Below, one piece after another: positions 40,179 through 48,851 of a DNA stretch of 64,000 nucleotides; the first letter of the stretch is position 1, and the number at the start of each line of letters is the position of its first letter. Below the pieces are notes generated by a model. The model had not been told where the DNA came from, searched no databases, and saw only the letters and a list, made by a program, of their open reading frames with translations. The translations under genes and the position numbers were made by a program. Source of the DNA: Micromonospora sp. H61 (lineage in GTDB: Bacteria; Actinomycetota; Actinomycetes; Mycobacteriales; Micromonosporaceae); contig NZ_JAGPXY010000029.1 in the NCBI RefSeq assembly GCF_018070325.1, positions 1 to 64,000 on the forward strand. Reading direction: 5' to 3'.

Positions 40179-41072
40179 TCAGCGCAGGGCTTCGGCGGCG
40201 ACCGCGCGGACGGCGGCGGTCAGGGCGTTCAGCACGTCCGACTCCAGCCGCCAGTGCTGCCAGTACAGCGGAACGTCGAGGTGTCGGCCCGGCGCGAGGT
40301 CGACACAGCGACCGGTGGTCAGGTCGGCCTGGGCGATCTGTTCCGGTACCAGACCCCAACCCAACCCGAGACGGATCGCCTCGCTGAACGCCGGCACCGA
40401 CGGCACGTAGTGCACCGGCGGGTCGAGCGGTCGGCCGACCACCGCCCGGATGAACCGGTGTTGCACCAGGTCCTTCCGGTCGAAGACCGCCAGCGGGGTG
40501 CTCGCCAGCGCGGCTGCGGTGAATCCCTCGCCGAAGTAAGACGCCGCGAATTCCGGGGTGGCCAACGCGCGGTAGCGCGTGACCCCGAGCCGCAGCACCC
40601 GGCAGCCCTGCACGGCCTCCCGCTGGGCGGTGACCGCCGCCGTCACTGAACCGTCGCGGAGCAGCTCGGCGGTGTGGTCCTGATCGTCCTGCCGCAGGTC
40701 GAACGAGAGCCCGGCCCGCTGCGGCAGCCGGGCCAGCGCGGCGGGAAACCAGGTGGCCAGCGAGTCCGCGTTGACCACCACGGCGACCCGGATCCGGCCA
40801 CCGCCGGCCAGCGGGCCACGGGCATCGGTCAGCGCCTCCCGTTCGAGCAGCGCGAGCTGGCCGGCCAGGCGCAGCAGCGGGCGGCCGGCGTCGGTGGCCA
40901 CGCACGGACGGGCGCGGCGGACCAGCACCTGGCCGACGGTTTCCTCCAGCGCCTTGATCCGTTGGCTCACCGCCGACGGCGTGACGTGCAGCAGCCGGGC
41001 CGCCGCGTCGAAGCTGCCCTCCGCCACCACCGCCGCGAGCGTCCGTAGCTGCGCCGAGTCGAGACCATCCAT
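40179..41072 (-). CDS. lysG: LysR-type regulator, LysG/ArgP family
   Basis: Regulator of 297 residues. The winged helix is at about 5-62 (QLRTLAAVVAEGSFDAAARLLHVTPSAVSQRIKALE), then the LysR effector domain. The divergent neighbour is a LysE-type exporter. In corynebacteria LysG senses excess lysine or arginine and turns on lysE, and the same arrangement here supports that role. TAAGCT (41079-41084) lies 6 nt before the ATG. The 70-bp shared promoter region would contain its binding site, and TTAAG...CTTTA at 41082-41105 is a possible dyad. Confidence 0.9.
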   Translation of the reverse strand: MDGLDSAQLRTLAAVVAEGSFDAAARLLHVTPSAVSQRIKALEETVGQVLVRRARPCVATDAGRPLLRLAGQLALLEREALTDARGPLAGGGRIRVAVVVNADSLATWFPAALARLPQRAGLSFDLRQDDQDHTAELLRDGSVTAAVTAQREAVQGCRVLRLGVTRYRALATPEFAASYFGEGFTAAALASTPLAVFDRKDLVQHRFIRAVVGRPLDPPVHYVPSVPAFSEAIRLGLGWGLVPEQIAQADLTTGRCVDLAPGRHLDVPLYWQHWRLESDVLNALTAAVRAVAAEALR

Positions 41073-41142
41073 CAGCTCAGCTTAAGTTGCGTGAGAATCT
41101 TTAGTTGGACTGGTGGCCGTCCACGGTCCTAGCGTCGACTGC
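41073..41142. promoter_or_regulatory. Divergent lysG/lysE promoter region
   Basis: Minus-strand TAAGCT (41079-41084) is 6 nt before lysG, and plus-strand TAGCGT (41130-41135) is 7 nt before lysE. Both messages are predicted to be leaderless, with the regulator site between them. Confidence 0.6.
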
Positions 41143-41739
41143 GTGCTCATCTCCGCCGTCGCCGGCTTCTCGATCTCCATCGCGCTCATCGTCGCCATCG
41201 GCGCCCAGAACGCCTTCGTCCTGCGCCAGGGCCTGCGACGCGAGCACGTCGTACCCGTGGTGCTGACCTGCGCCGCGTCGGACGCGCTGCTGATCATGGC
41301 GGGAGTGGCCGGGGTCGGTTCGCTGGTGACCGGCCGACCCGGCCTCATGATGGCGATCCGCTGGGGCGGTGCGGCCTTCCTGCTCTGCTACGCGGCGCTC
41401 GCCGCCCGCCGCGCCCTGCGTCAGGGCGCTCTGCTGCCCACCGAGCGGCCGCCGGCCACGTTGGGGGCGACCCTGCTCGCCTGCGCCGCCTTCACCTACC
41501 TGAACCCGCACGTCTACCTGGACACCGTGCTGCTCCTGGGCAGCGTGGCCCAACAACACCCGCACCGGTGGGTCTTCGGCGCCGGTGCGGCCCTGGCCAG
41601 CGTGGTCTGGTTCAGCGCGCTCGGCGTCGGCGCGCAGCGCCTCGCGCCGCTGCTCGCCCGCGCCGTCGCCTGGCGGGTGCTCGACGCTGTCATCGCCGTC
41701 GTGATGGCCGGGCTCGCCGTGGCACTTCTGCTGGGCTGA
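41143..41739 (+). CDS. lysE: LysE/ArgO-type basic amino acid exporter
   Basis: Exporter of 198 residues with five or six membrane segments. Family marks are the first helix followed by VAIGAQNAFVLRQGLRREHV and the later AFTYLNPHVYLDTVLLLGS, which match LysE and ArgO closely. It lowers toxic internal lysine or arginine, for example during growth on peptides. I chose GTG 41143 because TAGCGT lies 7 nt upstream; a GTG at 41113 would place the promoter inside the gene. A 25-bp sequence at its 3' end is duplicated 47 bp further on. Confidence 0.92.
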   Translation: MLISAVAGFSISIALIVAIGAQNAFVLRQGLRREHVVPVVLTCAASDALLIMAGVAGVGSLVTGRPGLMMAIRWGGAAFLLCYAALAARRALRQGALLPTERPPATLGATLLACAAFTYLNPHVYLDTVLLLGSVAQQHPHRWVFGAGAALASVVWFSALGVGAQRLAPLLARAVAWRVLDAVIAVVMAGLAVALLLG

Positions 41740-41777
41740 CTGGTCTGCGCCCGGCCGGGCTCGCCGTGGCACTCCTG
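41706..41777. repeat. Duplication of the lysE 3' end
   Basis: A 25-base unit beginning GGCCGGGCTCGCCGTGGCAC occurs at 41706-41730 and 41753-41777 with one mismatch, offset 47 bases. The first copy lies in the last codons of lysE, the second in the gap before guaB1. Confidence 0.8.
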
Positions 41778-41838
41778 ATGTGAGTGTTTTCCGCGACCAC
41801 CGGCGGTGGAACCGGCCGCGAGCGGGAATGATTGTCGG

Positions 41839-43278
41839 GTGCGGTTCCTTCACGGCGCGGCTCCCGCGCACGACCTGACCTATACCGACGTCTTCATGGC
41901 GCCGGCCCGCTCCGACCTGGGCTCCCGACTCGACGTCGACCTCTCCACCGGCGACGGCACCGGCACCACCATTCCGTTGGTGGTGTCGAACATGACCGCG
42001 GTCGCCGGACGGCGGATGGCGGAGACGGTGGCCCGCCGGGGTGCCATCACGGTGATTCCGCAGGACATCCCGATCGAGGTGGTGGCGAACGTCGTCGCCT
42101 GGGTCAAGCAGCGGCACCTCGTCTACGACACCCCCATCACGCTGGGCCCGACCGAGACCGTGGGCGATGCCATCCATCTGCTGCCCAAGCGCTCGCACGG
42201 TGCGGTGATCGTGGTCGACGACGCCGGCCGGCCGATGGGTGTGGTCACCGAGGCGGACACCACGGGCGTGGACCGCTTCGCGCAACTGCGTCACGTGATG
42301 TCCACCGAGCTGCACACCGTCCCGGCGGACGCGGATCCTCGTACCGGTTTCGATCTGCTCTCGGCGGGCCGTCGCCGACTCGCCCCGGTGGTGGACGCCG
42401 AGGGCCGGCTGATCGGGGTGCTGACCCGACAGGGCGCGCTGCGCGCCACCCTCTACACACCGGCCGTGGACGACCGGGGTCGGCTTCGGATCGCGGCGGC
42501 CGTCGGGATCAACGGGGACGTGACCGGCAAGGCCGCGGCGCTGCTGGAAGCGGGGGTGGACACGTTGGTGGTGGACACCGCGCACGGCCACCAGGCACGG
42601 ATGATCTCCGCACTTCAGGCGGTCCGGAAGCTCGACCCGGGGGTGCCGGTGGCGGCCGGCAACGTGGTCACCGCCGAGGGCGTACGCGACCTGGTGGAGG
42701 CGGGGGCGGACATCATCAAGGTCGGCGTCGGCCCAGGGGCGATGTGCACCACCCGGATGATGACCGGCGTGGGTCGACCGCAGTTCTCCGCCGTGCTCGA
42801 CTGCGCGGCCGCCGCCCGCCAACTGGGCCGGCACGTGTGGGCCGACGGCGGGGTGCGACACCCCCGGGACGTGGCGCTCGCGCTCGCCGCCGGCGCGTCG
42901 AACGTGATGATCGGCTCCTGGTTCGCCGGCACCTACGAGTCCCCCGGCGACCTCTACACCGACGCGGACGGCCGGCGGTACAAGGAGAGCTTCGGAATGG
43001 CCTCGGCTCGGGCGGTCAGCGCCCGAACCGCCGACGACAGCCCGTACGACCGGGCCCGCAAGGCGGTCTTCGAGGAGGGCATCTCCTCGGCCCGGATGCA
43101 CCTGGACCCGGCCCGCCCCGGTGTCGAGGACCTGATCGACGAGATCATCGCGGGGGTACGCAGCGCCTTCACCTACGCCGGCGCACGGGACCTGACCCAG
43201 TTCCACGAGCGGGCCATCGTCGGCGTGCAGAGCGCCGCCGGCTTCACCGAAGGAATGCCCCTCCCCACCAGCTGGTAA
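41839..43278 (+). CDS. guaB1: GuaB1-type IMP dehydrogenase-related protein, probable GMP reductase with CBS domains
   Basis: TIM-barrel enzyme of 479 residues. A CBS-domain pair (about 95-215; PKRSHGAVIVVDDAGRPMGV) is inserted in the barrel. The catalytic loop VGPGAMCTTRMMTGVGRPQ is near residue 300, and the flap region has YKESFGMASARA. Actinobacterial GuaB1 proteins are known to be GMP reductases, returning GMP to IMP, rather than IMP dehydrogenases, with CBS domains sensing purine nucleotides; I assign this role from family resemblance. The GTG at 41839 directly begins RFLHG. A large palindrome follows the gene. Confidence 0.88.
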   Translation: MRFLHGAAPAHDLTYTDVFMAPARSDLGSRLDVDLSTGDGTGTTIPLVVSNMTAVAGRRMAETVARRGAITVIPQDIPIEVVANVVAWVKQRHLVYDTPITLGPTETVGDAIHLLPKRSHGAVIVVDDAGRPMGVVTEADTTGVDRFAQLRHVMSTELHTVPADADPRTGFDLLSAGRRRLAPVVDAEGRLIGVLTRQGALRATLYTPAVDDRGRLRIAAAVGINGDVTGKAAALLEAGVDTLVVDTAHGHQARMISALQAVRKLDPGVPVAAGNVVTAEGVRDLVEAGADIIKVGVGPGAMCTTRMMTGVGRPQFSAVLDCAAAARQLGRHVWADGGVRHPRDVALALAAGASNVMIGSWFAGTYESPGDLYTDADGRRYKESFGMASARAVSARTADDSPYDRARKAVFEEGISSARMHLDPARPGVEDLIDEIIAGVRSAFTYAGARDLTQFHERAIVGVQSAAGFTEGMPLPTSW

Positions 43279-43302
43279 CCCCACCACCCACCCACCCACC
43301 TC

Positions 43303-43363
43303 GTTGATCATGAAGTTATTGCCTTCCGCTTCGGCGTGTCATGGCAATAACTTCATGATCAAC
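43303..43363. repeat. Palindromic intergenic element (GTTGATCATGAAGTT type)
   Basis: Perfect 21-bp arms (43303-43323 and 43343-43363), the left one starting GTTGATCATGAAGTTATTG, enclose a 19-base loop. Partly complementary C-rich and G-rich flanks lie outside. It sits between the convergent guaB1 and TetR genes and could stop transcription from both sides. The arm core is related to the element at 26157. Confidence 0.7.
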
Positions 43364-43384
43364 CGGGGTGGCCGGTGGGTGGGG

Positions 43385-43945
43385 TTAGGTGGAGAGTCGG
43401 CGTAGGACGGCGCGGGCTGCCTCGCGGGGGTTGTCGCCCACGCGGTCGGGCAGTGCGCCGGCCAGCCAGAGCGTGGCGAAGCCGTGCGCGATCGACCAGG
43501 CCGCGAGCGAGTCCCGGTCGGTGTCGGCGGGTGCGCCGCCGCCGGACAGCGCCGCCACCCCGGAGCGGAGCGCGGTGCCGGCCCGGCCCCGCGCCGCGAT
43601 CAGCTCGGCGTCGTCAGCCCGGTAGAGCTCCGGCCGGAACATCACCTCGAAGTACGCCCGGCGAGTGACGGCGAAGTCGACGTACGCGACGCCGGCCTCC
43701 AACAGGTCGTCATCCGCCTCGGTCAACGTCTGGGCCAACAGGTCGAAGCCCTGCGCGGCGAGCGCGGTGAGCAGGCCCGCCTTGTCGCCGAAGTGGTGCG
43801 CGGGCGCGGCGTGCGAGACACCGGCCCGGCGGGCCAGATCGCGCAGGCTCAGCGCGGCCGGGCCGACCTCCTCGACGGCCTCCAGCGCCGCGGCGAGCAG
43901 GGCGCGGCGCAGATCGCCGTGATGGTAGGCGCGGGTGTCGGTCAT
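43385..43945 (-). CDS. TetR/AcrR family regulator
   Basis: Repressor of 186 residues. The N-terminal helix-turn-helix (about 8-55) has LSLRDLARRAGVSHAAPAHHFGDKAGLLTALAAQGF. A ligand-binding C-terminal domain of the WHG type follows. It is divergent from a DoxX-family gene, and the 83-bp region between them carries two copies of the palindrome CTTG-Y-CA-Y-TGACAAG. It therefore very likely represses itself and the DoxX gene. The inducer is unknown. Confidence 0.92.
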   Translation of the reverse strand: MTDTRAYHHGDLRRALLAAALEAVEEVGPAALSLRDLARRAGVSHAAPAHHFGDKAGLLTALAAQGFDLLAQTLTEADDDLLEAGVAYVDFAVTRRAYFEVMFRPELYRADDAELIAARGRAGTALRSGVAALSGGGAPADTDRDSLAAWSIAHGFATLWLAGALPDRVGDNPREAARAVLRRLST

Positions 43946-43958
43946 GCACGAATCCTAT

Positions 43959-44008
43959 CTTGCCATTGACAAGATGAAGCCTCGAAGCGCAATCTTGTCA
44001 CTGACAAG
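43959..44008. promoter_or_regulatory. Two TetR operators between the TetR and DoxX genes
   Basis: CTTGCCATTGACAAG (43959-43973) and CTTGTCACTGACAAG (43994-44008) are two near-identical 15-bp palindromes with centres 35 bp apart. Each is flanked by A/T. They cover the divergent promoter. Confidence 0.8.
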
Positions 44009-44028
44009 TTTTACGGAGGAGGATTCCG

Positions 44029-44475
44029 ATGGCACCCCTGATCGCCTTGATCGTCGGCACCGCGCTGGCCCGAATCGCCGGCCTTGCCGGCATCTCCGCA
44101 CTGGACGGCTGGCATCCCGCGCTGCGCGTCGGGCTGGCCGTGATGTTCGCGCTCACCGCCGTCGCGCACTTCGTCGGCCAGCGCCGCGCCGACCTGATCG
44201 CGATGGTCCCGCCCCGACTGCCCCGGCCGGACCTGCTGGTCACCGTGACCGGCGTGCTGGAGCTGGTCGGCGCGGTCGGCCTCCTGGTGCCAGCGACCGC
44301 CCGGGTCGCGGCGGCCGGGCTCGGCCTGCTCATGCTCGCCATGTTCCCGGCCAACGTCTCGGCCGCCCGCCGCGAACTGACCCTCGCCGGCCGCCCGGTC
44401 ACCCCGCTCGCCCAGCGAACCGCCCTGCAGATCGTGTTCGTTGCCACCGCTGCGGCAATTTCGTTTGGCCCCTGA
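44029..44475 (+). CDS. DoxX family membrane protein
   Basis: Membrane protein of 148 residues with four predicted segments (about 4-22, 34-50, 66-88, 92-110). It has the DoxX-type stretch FALTAVAHFVGQRRADLIAMVP and TGVLELVGAVGLLVP. DoxX-like proteins are linked to thiol or quinone redox stress in some actinobacteria, but their chemistry is unsettled. GGAGGAGG lies about 6 nt before the ATG. Two TetR operators sit just upstream, so it is the main target of the divergent regulator. Confidence 0.85.
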   Translation: MAPLIALIVGTALARIAGLAGISALDGWHPALRVGLAVMFALTAVAHFVGQRRADLIAMVPPRLPRPDLLVTVTGVLELVGAVGLLVPATARVAAAGLGLLMLAMFPANVSAARRELTLAGRPVTPLAQRTALQIVFVATAAAISFGP

Positions 44476-44500
44476 CTATCAGGAAGCTAACCTGCTTGTC

Positions 44501-44983
44501 GTGGAACTCGTGACCCTCCAGGACGTGCCGCTCGGCCGGCTGCTGGTGGTGGCCGGGCACCTGGTCGGGCAGCGGTGGAACCGCTACCTCGCCGAGGAGC
44601 ACGGCCTCACCCAGGCCGGCATGATCACCCTGATGACGCTCGCCCGACACGGCGAGTTGCCGCATCGGGCGGTCGCCGAGAAGGGGTTCGTCCGCCCGGC
44701 GACCCTGACCGGCATCGTCGACACACTCGAGCGCGACGGTCTGGTCGAGCGGCGGCGCGACGACAACGACCGACGCAGCATCCGACTCGCCATCACCCCC
44801 ACCGGGCGGGAACGGGTGGCCGCACTCGACGCGCTCATGCACTCCGGACGGCCCCTCACCTCGGTCGACGCCGACCCGGCGAAGGCCCAGGTGATCCGAG
44901 AGTTCCTGCTTGAGGTCATCGGCAGCGGAGACGACCCGCGGATGACCGGACGCCCCACCGAAACGAAGGACGCGGCGTGCTGA
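44501..44983 (+). CDS. MarR family regulator of the downstream ABC exporter
   Basis: Regulator of 160 residues with a winged helix at about 35-110 (LTQAGMITLMTLARHGELPHRAVAEK, VRPATLTGIVDTLERDGLVERR, DDNDRRSIRLAITPTG). TAACCT (44488-44493) lies 7 nt before the GTG, so the message is probably leaderless. A palindrome CCTGA-CTA-TCAGG (44471-44483) just upstream of the -10 is a candidate operator for autoregulation. Its stop overlaps the first exporter gene by seven bases, so regulator and exporter are one operon, the common MarR-plus-exporter layout for drug or metabolite resistance. Confidence 0.9.
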   Translation: MELVTLQDVPLGRLLVVAGHLVGQRWNRYLAEEHGLTQAGMITLMTLARHGELPHRAVAEKGFVRPATLTGIVDTLERDGLVERRRDDNDRRSIRLAITPTGRERVAALDALMHSGRPLTSVDADPAKAQVIREFLLEVIGSGDDPRMTGRPTETKDAAC

Positions 44984-46710
44984 TCCGACTCCTGCGCGGC
45001 CAACTGCGCACCTATCAGAGACCGTTGCTGGCGGTCGTGCTGCTCCAGTTCGTGGGCACCATGGCCTCGCTCTACCTGCCCAGCCTGAACGCGGACATCA
45101 TCGACCAGGGGGTGGCCCGGGGCGACACCGACTACATCGTGCGCACCGGCGGCTGGATGCTGCTGGTCAGCCTGATCCAGATCGTCTGCTCGATCGCCGC
45201 CGTCTACCTGGGCGCCCGGGTCGCGATGGGCTTCGGCCGCGACGTACGCGCCGAGCTGTTCGGGCACGTCAACCGCTTCTCCGCCCGCGAGGTGGCCCGG
45301 TTCGGGGCACCGTCGCTGATCACCCGCAACACCAACGACGTGCAGCAGGTGCAGATGCTCGTGCTGATGAGCTGCACGATGCTCGTCGCCGCACCGATCA
45401 TGAGCGTCGGCGGCGTGTTCATGGCGCTGCGTGAGGACGTCGGACTCTCCTGGCTGATGCTGGTCAGCGTGCCGGTGCTGGCCATCGCCCTCGGCGCGAT
45501 CATCCGTCGGATGGTGCCGGGCTTCCGGCTGATGCAGACCCGCATCGACACTGTCAACCGGGTGCTGCGGGAGCAGATCACCGGCATCCGGGTGGTCCGC
45601 GCGTTCGTCCGCGAGCCGTACGAGACGGACCGCTTCGGCGTCGCCAACGCCGACCTGACCGCCACCGCGCTGCGTACCGGTCGGTTGCTGGCGTTGATCT
45701 TCCCGGTGGTCATGCTGGTGCTGAACGTCTCCAGCGTGGCGGTGCTCTGGTTCGGCGCGCAGCGGGTGGACGCCGGCGCGATCCAGGTCGGCGCGCTCAC
45801 CGCGTTCCTGCAGTACCTGATGCAGATCCTGATGGCGGTCATGATGGCCACCTTCATGCTGATGATGGTGCCGAGGGCGGCGGTCTGCGCCGAGCGGATC
45901 GTCGAGGTGCTGGACACCGACTCCTCGGTGGTCCCGGCCGCCGCGCCGGTCACCGAGCTGCCCACCCGAGCCGAGTTGGAGCTGCGCGGGGTGCGCTTCC
46001 AGTACCCGGGCGCGGTGGAGCCGGTGCTGCGTGACATCTCCTTCCGGGCGACCCCGGGCACCACCACGGCGATCATCGGCAGCACCGGCGCGGGCAAGAC
46101 GACGCTGCTGTCGCTGATCCCCCGCCTGGTCGACGTCACCGACGGCGCGGTGCTGGTCGACGGGGTGGACGTACGGGAGCTGGCGCCGGACGAGCTGTGG
46201 CGACGCATCGGCCTGGTGCCGCAGCGGCCGTACCTGTTCACCGGGACGGTCGCCAGCAACCTGCGCTACGGCAACCCGGACGCCACCGACGAGGAACTGT
46301 GGACGGCGCTGGAGATCGCCCAGGCCCGGGACTTCGTGGCCCAGATGCCCGGCGGGCTGGACGCCCCGATCGCCCAGGGCGGCACCACCGTATCCGGTGG
46401 GCAGCGGCAGCGCCTGGCCATCGCCCGGGCCCTGGTCCGGCAACCGGAGATCTACCTCTTCGACGACTCGTTCTCCGCGCTCGACCTGGGCACCGACGCG
46501 CGGCTGCGAGCGGCCCTGCGGCCGGTCACCGCGCAGGCGGCGGTGGTGATCGTGGCCCAGCGGGTCTCCACGATCATCGACGCCGATCAGATCATCGTCC
46601 TGGAAAACGGAGGGGTCGTCGGAGTGGGACGACATGCGGAGTTGTTGGACACCTGCCCGACGTACGCCGAGATCGTGGCCTCGCAGCAGACCTCGGAGGT
46701 GGCGGCATGA
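44977..46710 (+). CDS. Heterodimeric ABC exporter, subunit with degenerate catalytic site
   Basis: Half-transporter of 577 residues: six membrane helices (about 15-300) and an ATPase domain (about 335-570). Walker A GSTGAGKTT (368-376) and signature VSGGQRQR are normal. Walker B reads YLFDDSFSALD, with Asp497 in place of the catalytic Glu, and the switch His is replaced by Gln528 (VIVAQRVSTI). Such changes mark the degenerate half of heterodimeric exporters such as TM287/288, BmrCD and LmrCD. The intact half is encoded next, overlapping by four bases. It probably exports a hydrophobic drug or product under MarR control. Confidence 0.93.
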   Translation: MLIRLLRGQLRTYQRPLLAVVLLQFVGTMASLYLPSLNADIIDQGVARGDTDYIVRTGGWMLLVSLIQIVCSIAAVYLGARVAMGFGRDVRAELFGHVNRFSAREVARFGAPSLITRNTNDVQQVQMLVLMSCTMLVAAPIMSVGGVFMALREDVGLSWLMLVSVPVLAIALGAIIRRMVPGFRLMQTRIDTVNRVLREQITGIRVVRAFVREPYETDRFGVANADLTATALRTGRLLALIFPVVMLVLNVSSVAVLWFGAQRVDAGAIQVGALTAFLQYLMQILMAVMMATFMLMMVPRAAVCAERIVEVLDTDSSVVPAAAPVTELPTRAELELRGVRFQYPGAVEPVLRDISFRATPGTTTAIIGSTGAGKTTLLSLIPRLVDVTDGAVLVDGVDVRELAPDELWRRIGLVPQRPYLFTGTVASNLRYGNPDATDEELWTALEIAQARDFVAQMPGGLDAPIAQGGTTVSGGQRQRLAIARALVRQPEIYLFDDSFSALDLGTDARLRAALRPVTAQAAVVIVAQRVSTIIDADQIIVLENGGVVGVGRHAELLDTCPTYAEIVASQQTSEVAA

Positions 46711-48812
46711 GCGAGCGTGACGAGCCGCGCACCGCGGCCGTACCCAGTCAGAAGCCGGCCGGCGACGGACGGACGTCGGATGAGCCGGCGCAGCAGCCCG
46801 GCGGGGAAACCGCGTCCGCGACCGGCAGCGGCGCGGCGACGCCGAAGCGGCTGCCGCCCGGCCGTCAGGGGGGCGGTCCGGGATGGATGAGCGCCGGAAT
46901 GCCCGCCGAGAAGTCGATGAACTTCGGGCCGTCGGCCCGACGTCTGCTCGGCCGGCTGCGCTCGCACCGACTGCACCTGGCCGCGATCATCACGTTGGCA
47001 GTGGTGAGCGTCGGGTTCAGCGTGGCCGGGCCGAAGATCCTCGGCCACGCCACCGACCTGATCTTCAACGGGGTGATCGGCCGGCAACTGCCGGCCGGCA
47101 GCACCGCCGAACAGGCCGTCGCGGCGGCCCGGGCCAGCGGCAACGACAGCTTCGCCGACATGCTGGCCCGGATGGACGTGGTGCCCGGGGTGGGCATCGA
47201 CTTCGGCGCCCTGAGTCGGGTGCTGCTGCTGGCGCTCGGGCTCTACCTGGCGGCGAGCCTGCTGTCCTGGTGGCAGGGTTGGCTGCTCAACGGGGTGGTC
47301 CAGCGCACGGTGCTGCGGCTGCGCGCCGAGGTGGAGGAGAAGCTCAACCGGCTGCCGCTGCCCTACTTCGACAGGCAGCCGCGCGGTGAGTTGCTCAGCC
47401 GGGTCACCAACGACATCGACAACATCTCCACCAGCCTCCAGCAGACCCTCAGCCAGTTGCTCACCTCGCTGCTGACCGTCGTCGGCGTGCTGGCCGTGAT
47501 GTTCTGGATCTCGCCGGTGCTGGCCCTGGTGGCCCTGGTCGCGGTGCCGTTGTCGGTGCTGGTCACCCAGCGCATCGCCAAGCGCTCACAGAAGCAGTTC
47601 ATCGCCCAGTGGACGCACACCGGCGAGTTGAACGGCCAGATCGAGGAGGCGTACACCGGTCATGAGCTGGTGAAGGTCTTCGGCCGGCAGCGTGAGGTGG
47701 AGGCCGCGTTCCACGCGAAGAACGAGGAGTTGTTCCGGGCCAGCTTCGGGGCACAGTTCATCTCCGGGATCATCATGCCGTCGATGATGTTCATCGGAAA
47801 CCTGAGCTACGTGGCGATCGCCGTGGTCGGCGGGCTGCGGGTCGCCTCCGGCACGATGAGCCTCGGCGACGTGCAGGCGTTCATCCAGTACTCCCGCCAG
47901 TTCACCCAGCCGCTCACCCAACTCGCCTCGATGGCCAACCTGCTCCAGTCCGGGGTGGCCTCGGCCGAGCGGGTCTTCGCGGTGCTCGACGCGGACGAGC
48001 AGACCCCCGACCCGGTAGCGCCGGCCCGGGTCATCGACCCGCACGGTCGGGTCGAGTTCGAGCACGTCTCGTTCCGCTACGAGCCGGACAAGCCGCTGAT
48101 CGACGACCTGTCGCTGGTCGCCGAGCCCGGACACACGGTGGCCATCGTCGGCCCGACCGGCGCCGGCAAGACCACCCTGGTCAACCTGGTGATGCGGTTC
48201 TACGAGCTGGACGCCGGCCGGATCACGCTCGACGGGGTGGACATCACCACGATGCGCCGCGACGACCTGCGCGGCCGGATCGGCATGGTGCTCCAGGACA
48301 CCTGGCTGTTCGGCGGCACCATCCGGGACAACATCGCCTACGGGCGGCCGGACGCGACCGAGGAGGAGATCCTCGCCGCCGCCCGGGCCACCTTCGTGGA
48401 CCGGTTCGTGCGCAGCCTGCCCGACGGCTACGACACCGTCATCGACGAGGAGGGCAGCAACGTCAGCGCCGGCGAGAAGCAGCTCATCACCATCGCGCGG
48501 GCGTTCCTCGCCGAGCCGTCACTGCTGATCCTCGACGAGGCCACCAGCTCGGTGGACACCCGCACCGAGGTGCTGCTGCAACGGGCGATGGCCGCGCTGC
48601 GCTCGGACCGGACCAGCTTCGTGATCGCGCACCGGCTCTCCACCATCCGCGACGCCGATCTGATCCTGATGATGGAGGACGGTCGGATCGTCGAGCAGGG
48701 CACCCACGAGCAGTTGCTCGCCGCCCAGGGCGCGTACCACCGGCTCTACCGCTCGCAGTTCACCGGCGCGGTGGTCGACGAGGAACCGGCCGCCCAACCG
48801 GCGTCGGTCTGA
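46707..48812 (+). CDS. Heterodimeric ABC exporter, catalytically intact subunit
   Basis: Half-transporter of 701 residues. A disordered Pro/Gly/Ala-rich extension of about 70 residues (ending GMPAEKSMNF) precedes six membrane helices (about 90-405) and an ATPase domain (about 445-685). Walker A GPTGAGKTT, Walker B LLILDEATSSVD with Asp610 and Glu611, and the switch His in VIAHRLSTI are canonical. Its signature is altered, SAGEK (587-591) instead of SGGQ. That loop faces the degenerate site of the partner, so the two deviations complement each other as in known asymmetric exporters. The ATG overlaps the partner stop. Confidence 0.94.
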   Translation: MSERDEPRTAAVPSQKPAGDGRTSDEPAQQPGGETASATGSGAATPKRLPPGRQGGGPGWMSAGMPAEKSMNFGPSARRLLGRLRSHRLHLAAIITLAVVSVGFSVAGPKILGHATDLIFNGVIGRQLPAGSTAEQAVAAARASGNDSFADMLARMDVVPGVGIDFGALSRVLLLALGLYLAASLLSWWQGWLLNGVVQRTVLRLRAEVEEKLNRLPLPYFDRQPRGELLSRVTNDIDNISTSLQQTLSQLLTSLLTVVGVLAVMFWISPVLALVALVAVPLSVLVTQRIAKRSQKQFIAQWTHTGELNGQIEEAYTGHELVKVFGRQREVEAAFHAKNEELFRASFGAQFISGIIMPSMMFIGNLSYVAIAVVGGLRVASGTMSLGDVQAFIQYSRQFTQPLTQLASMANLLQSGVASAERVFAVLDADEQTPDPVAPARVIDPHGRVEFEHVSFRYEPDKPLIDDLSLVAEPGHTVAIVGPTGAGKTTLVNLVMRFYELDAGRITLDGVDITTMRRDDLRGRIGMVLQDTWLFGGTIRDNIAYGRPDATEEEILAAARATFVDRFVRSLPDGYDTVIDEEGSNVSAGEKQLITIARAFLAEPSLLILDEATSSVDTRTEVLLQRAMAALRSDRTSFVIAHRLSTIRDADLILMMEDGRIVEQGTHEQLLAAQGAYHRLYRSQFTGAVVDEEPAAQPASV

Positions 48813-48851
48813 GGTCGGACGGCCGTGCGCGCGAGACGATCGGTGGGCGTG

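Noticed and set aside
41101..43311. 736-residue reading frame antisense to lysE and guaB1
   Set aside because: It mirrors the codon periodicity of genuine genes on the other strand, is Arg/His/Gly/Pro-rich and resembles no protein.
44584..46635. 683-residue reading frame antisense to the first ABC exporter gene
   Set aside because: High-GC shadow of an unambiguous gene, with His/Gln/Arg-rich low-information sequence.
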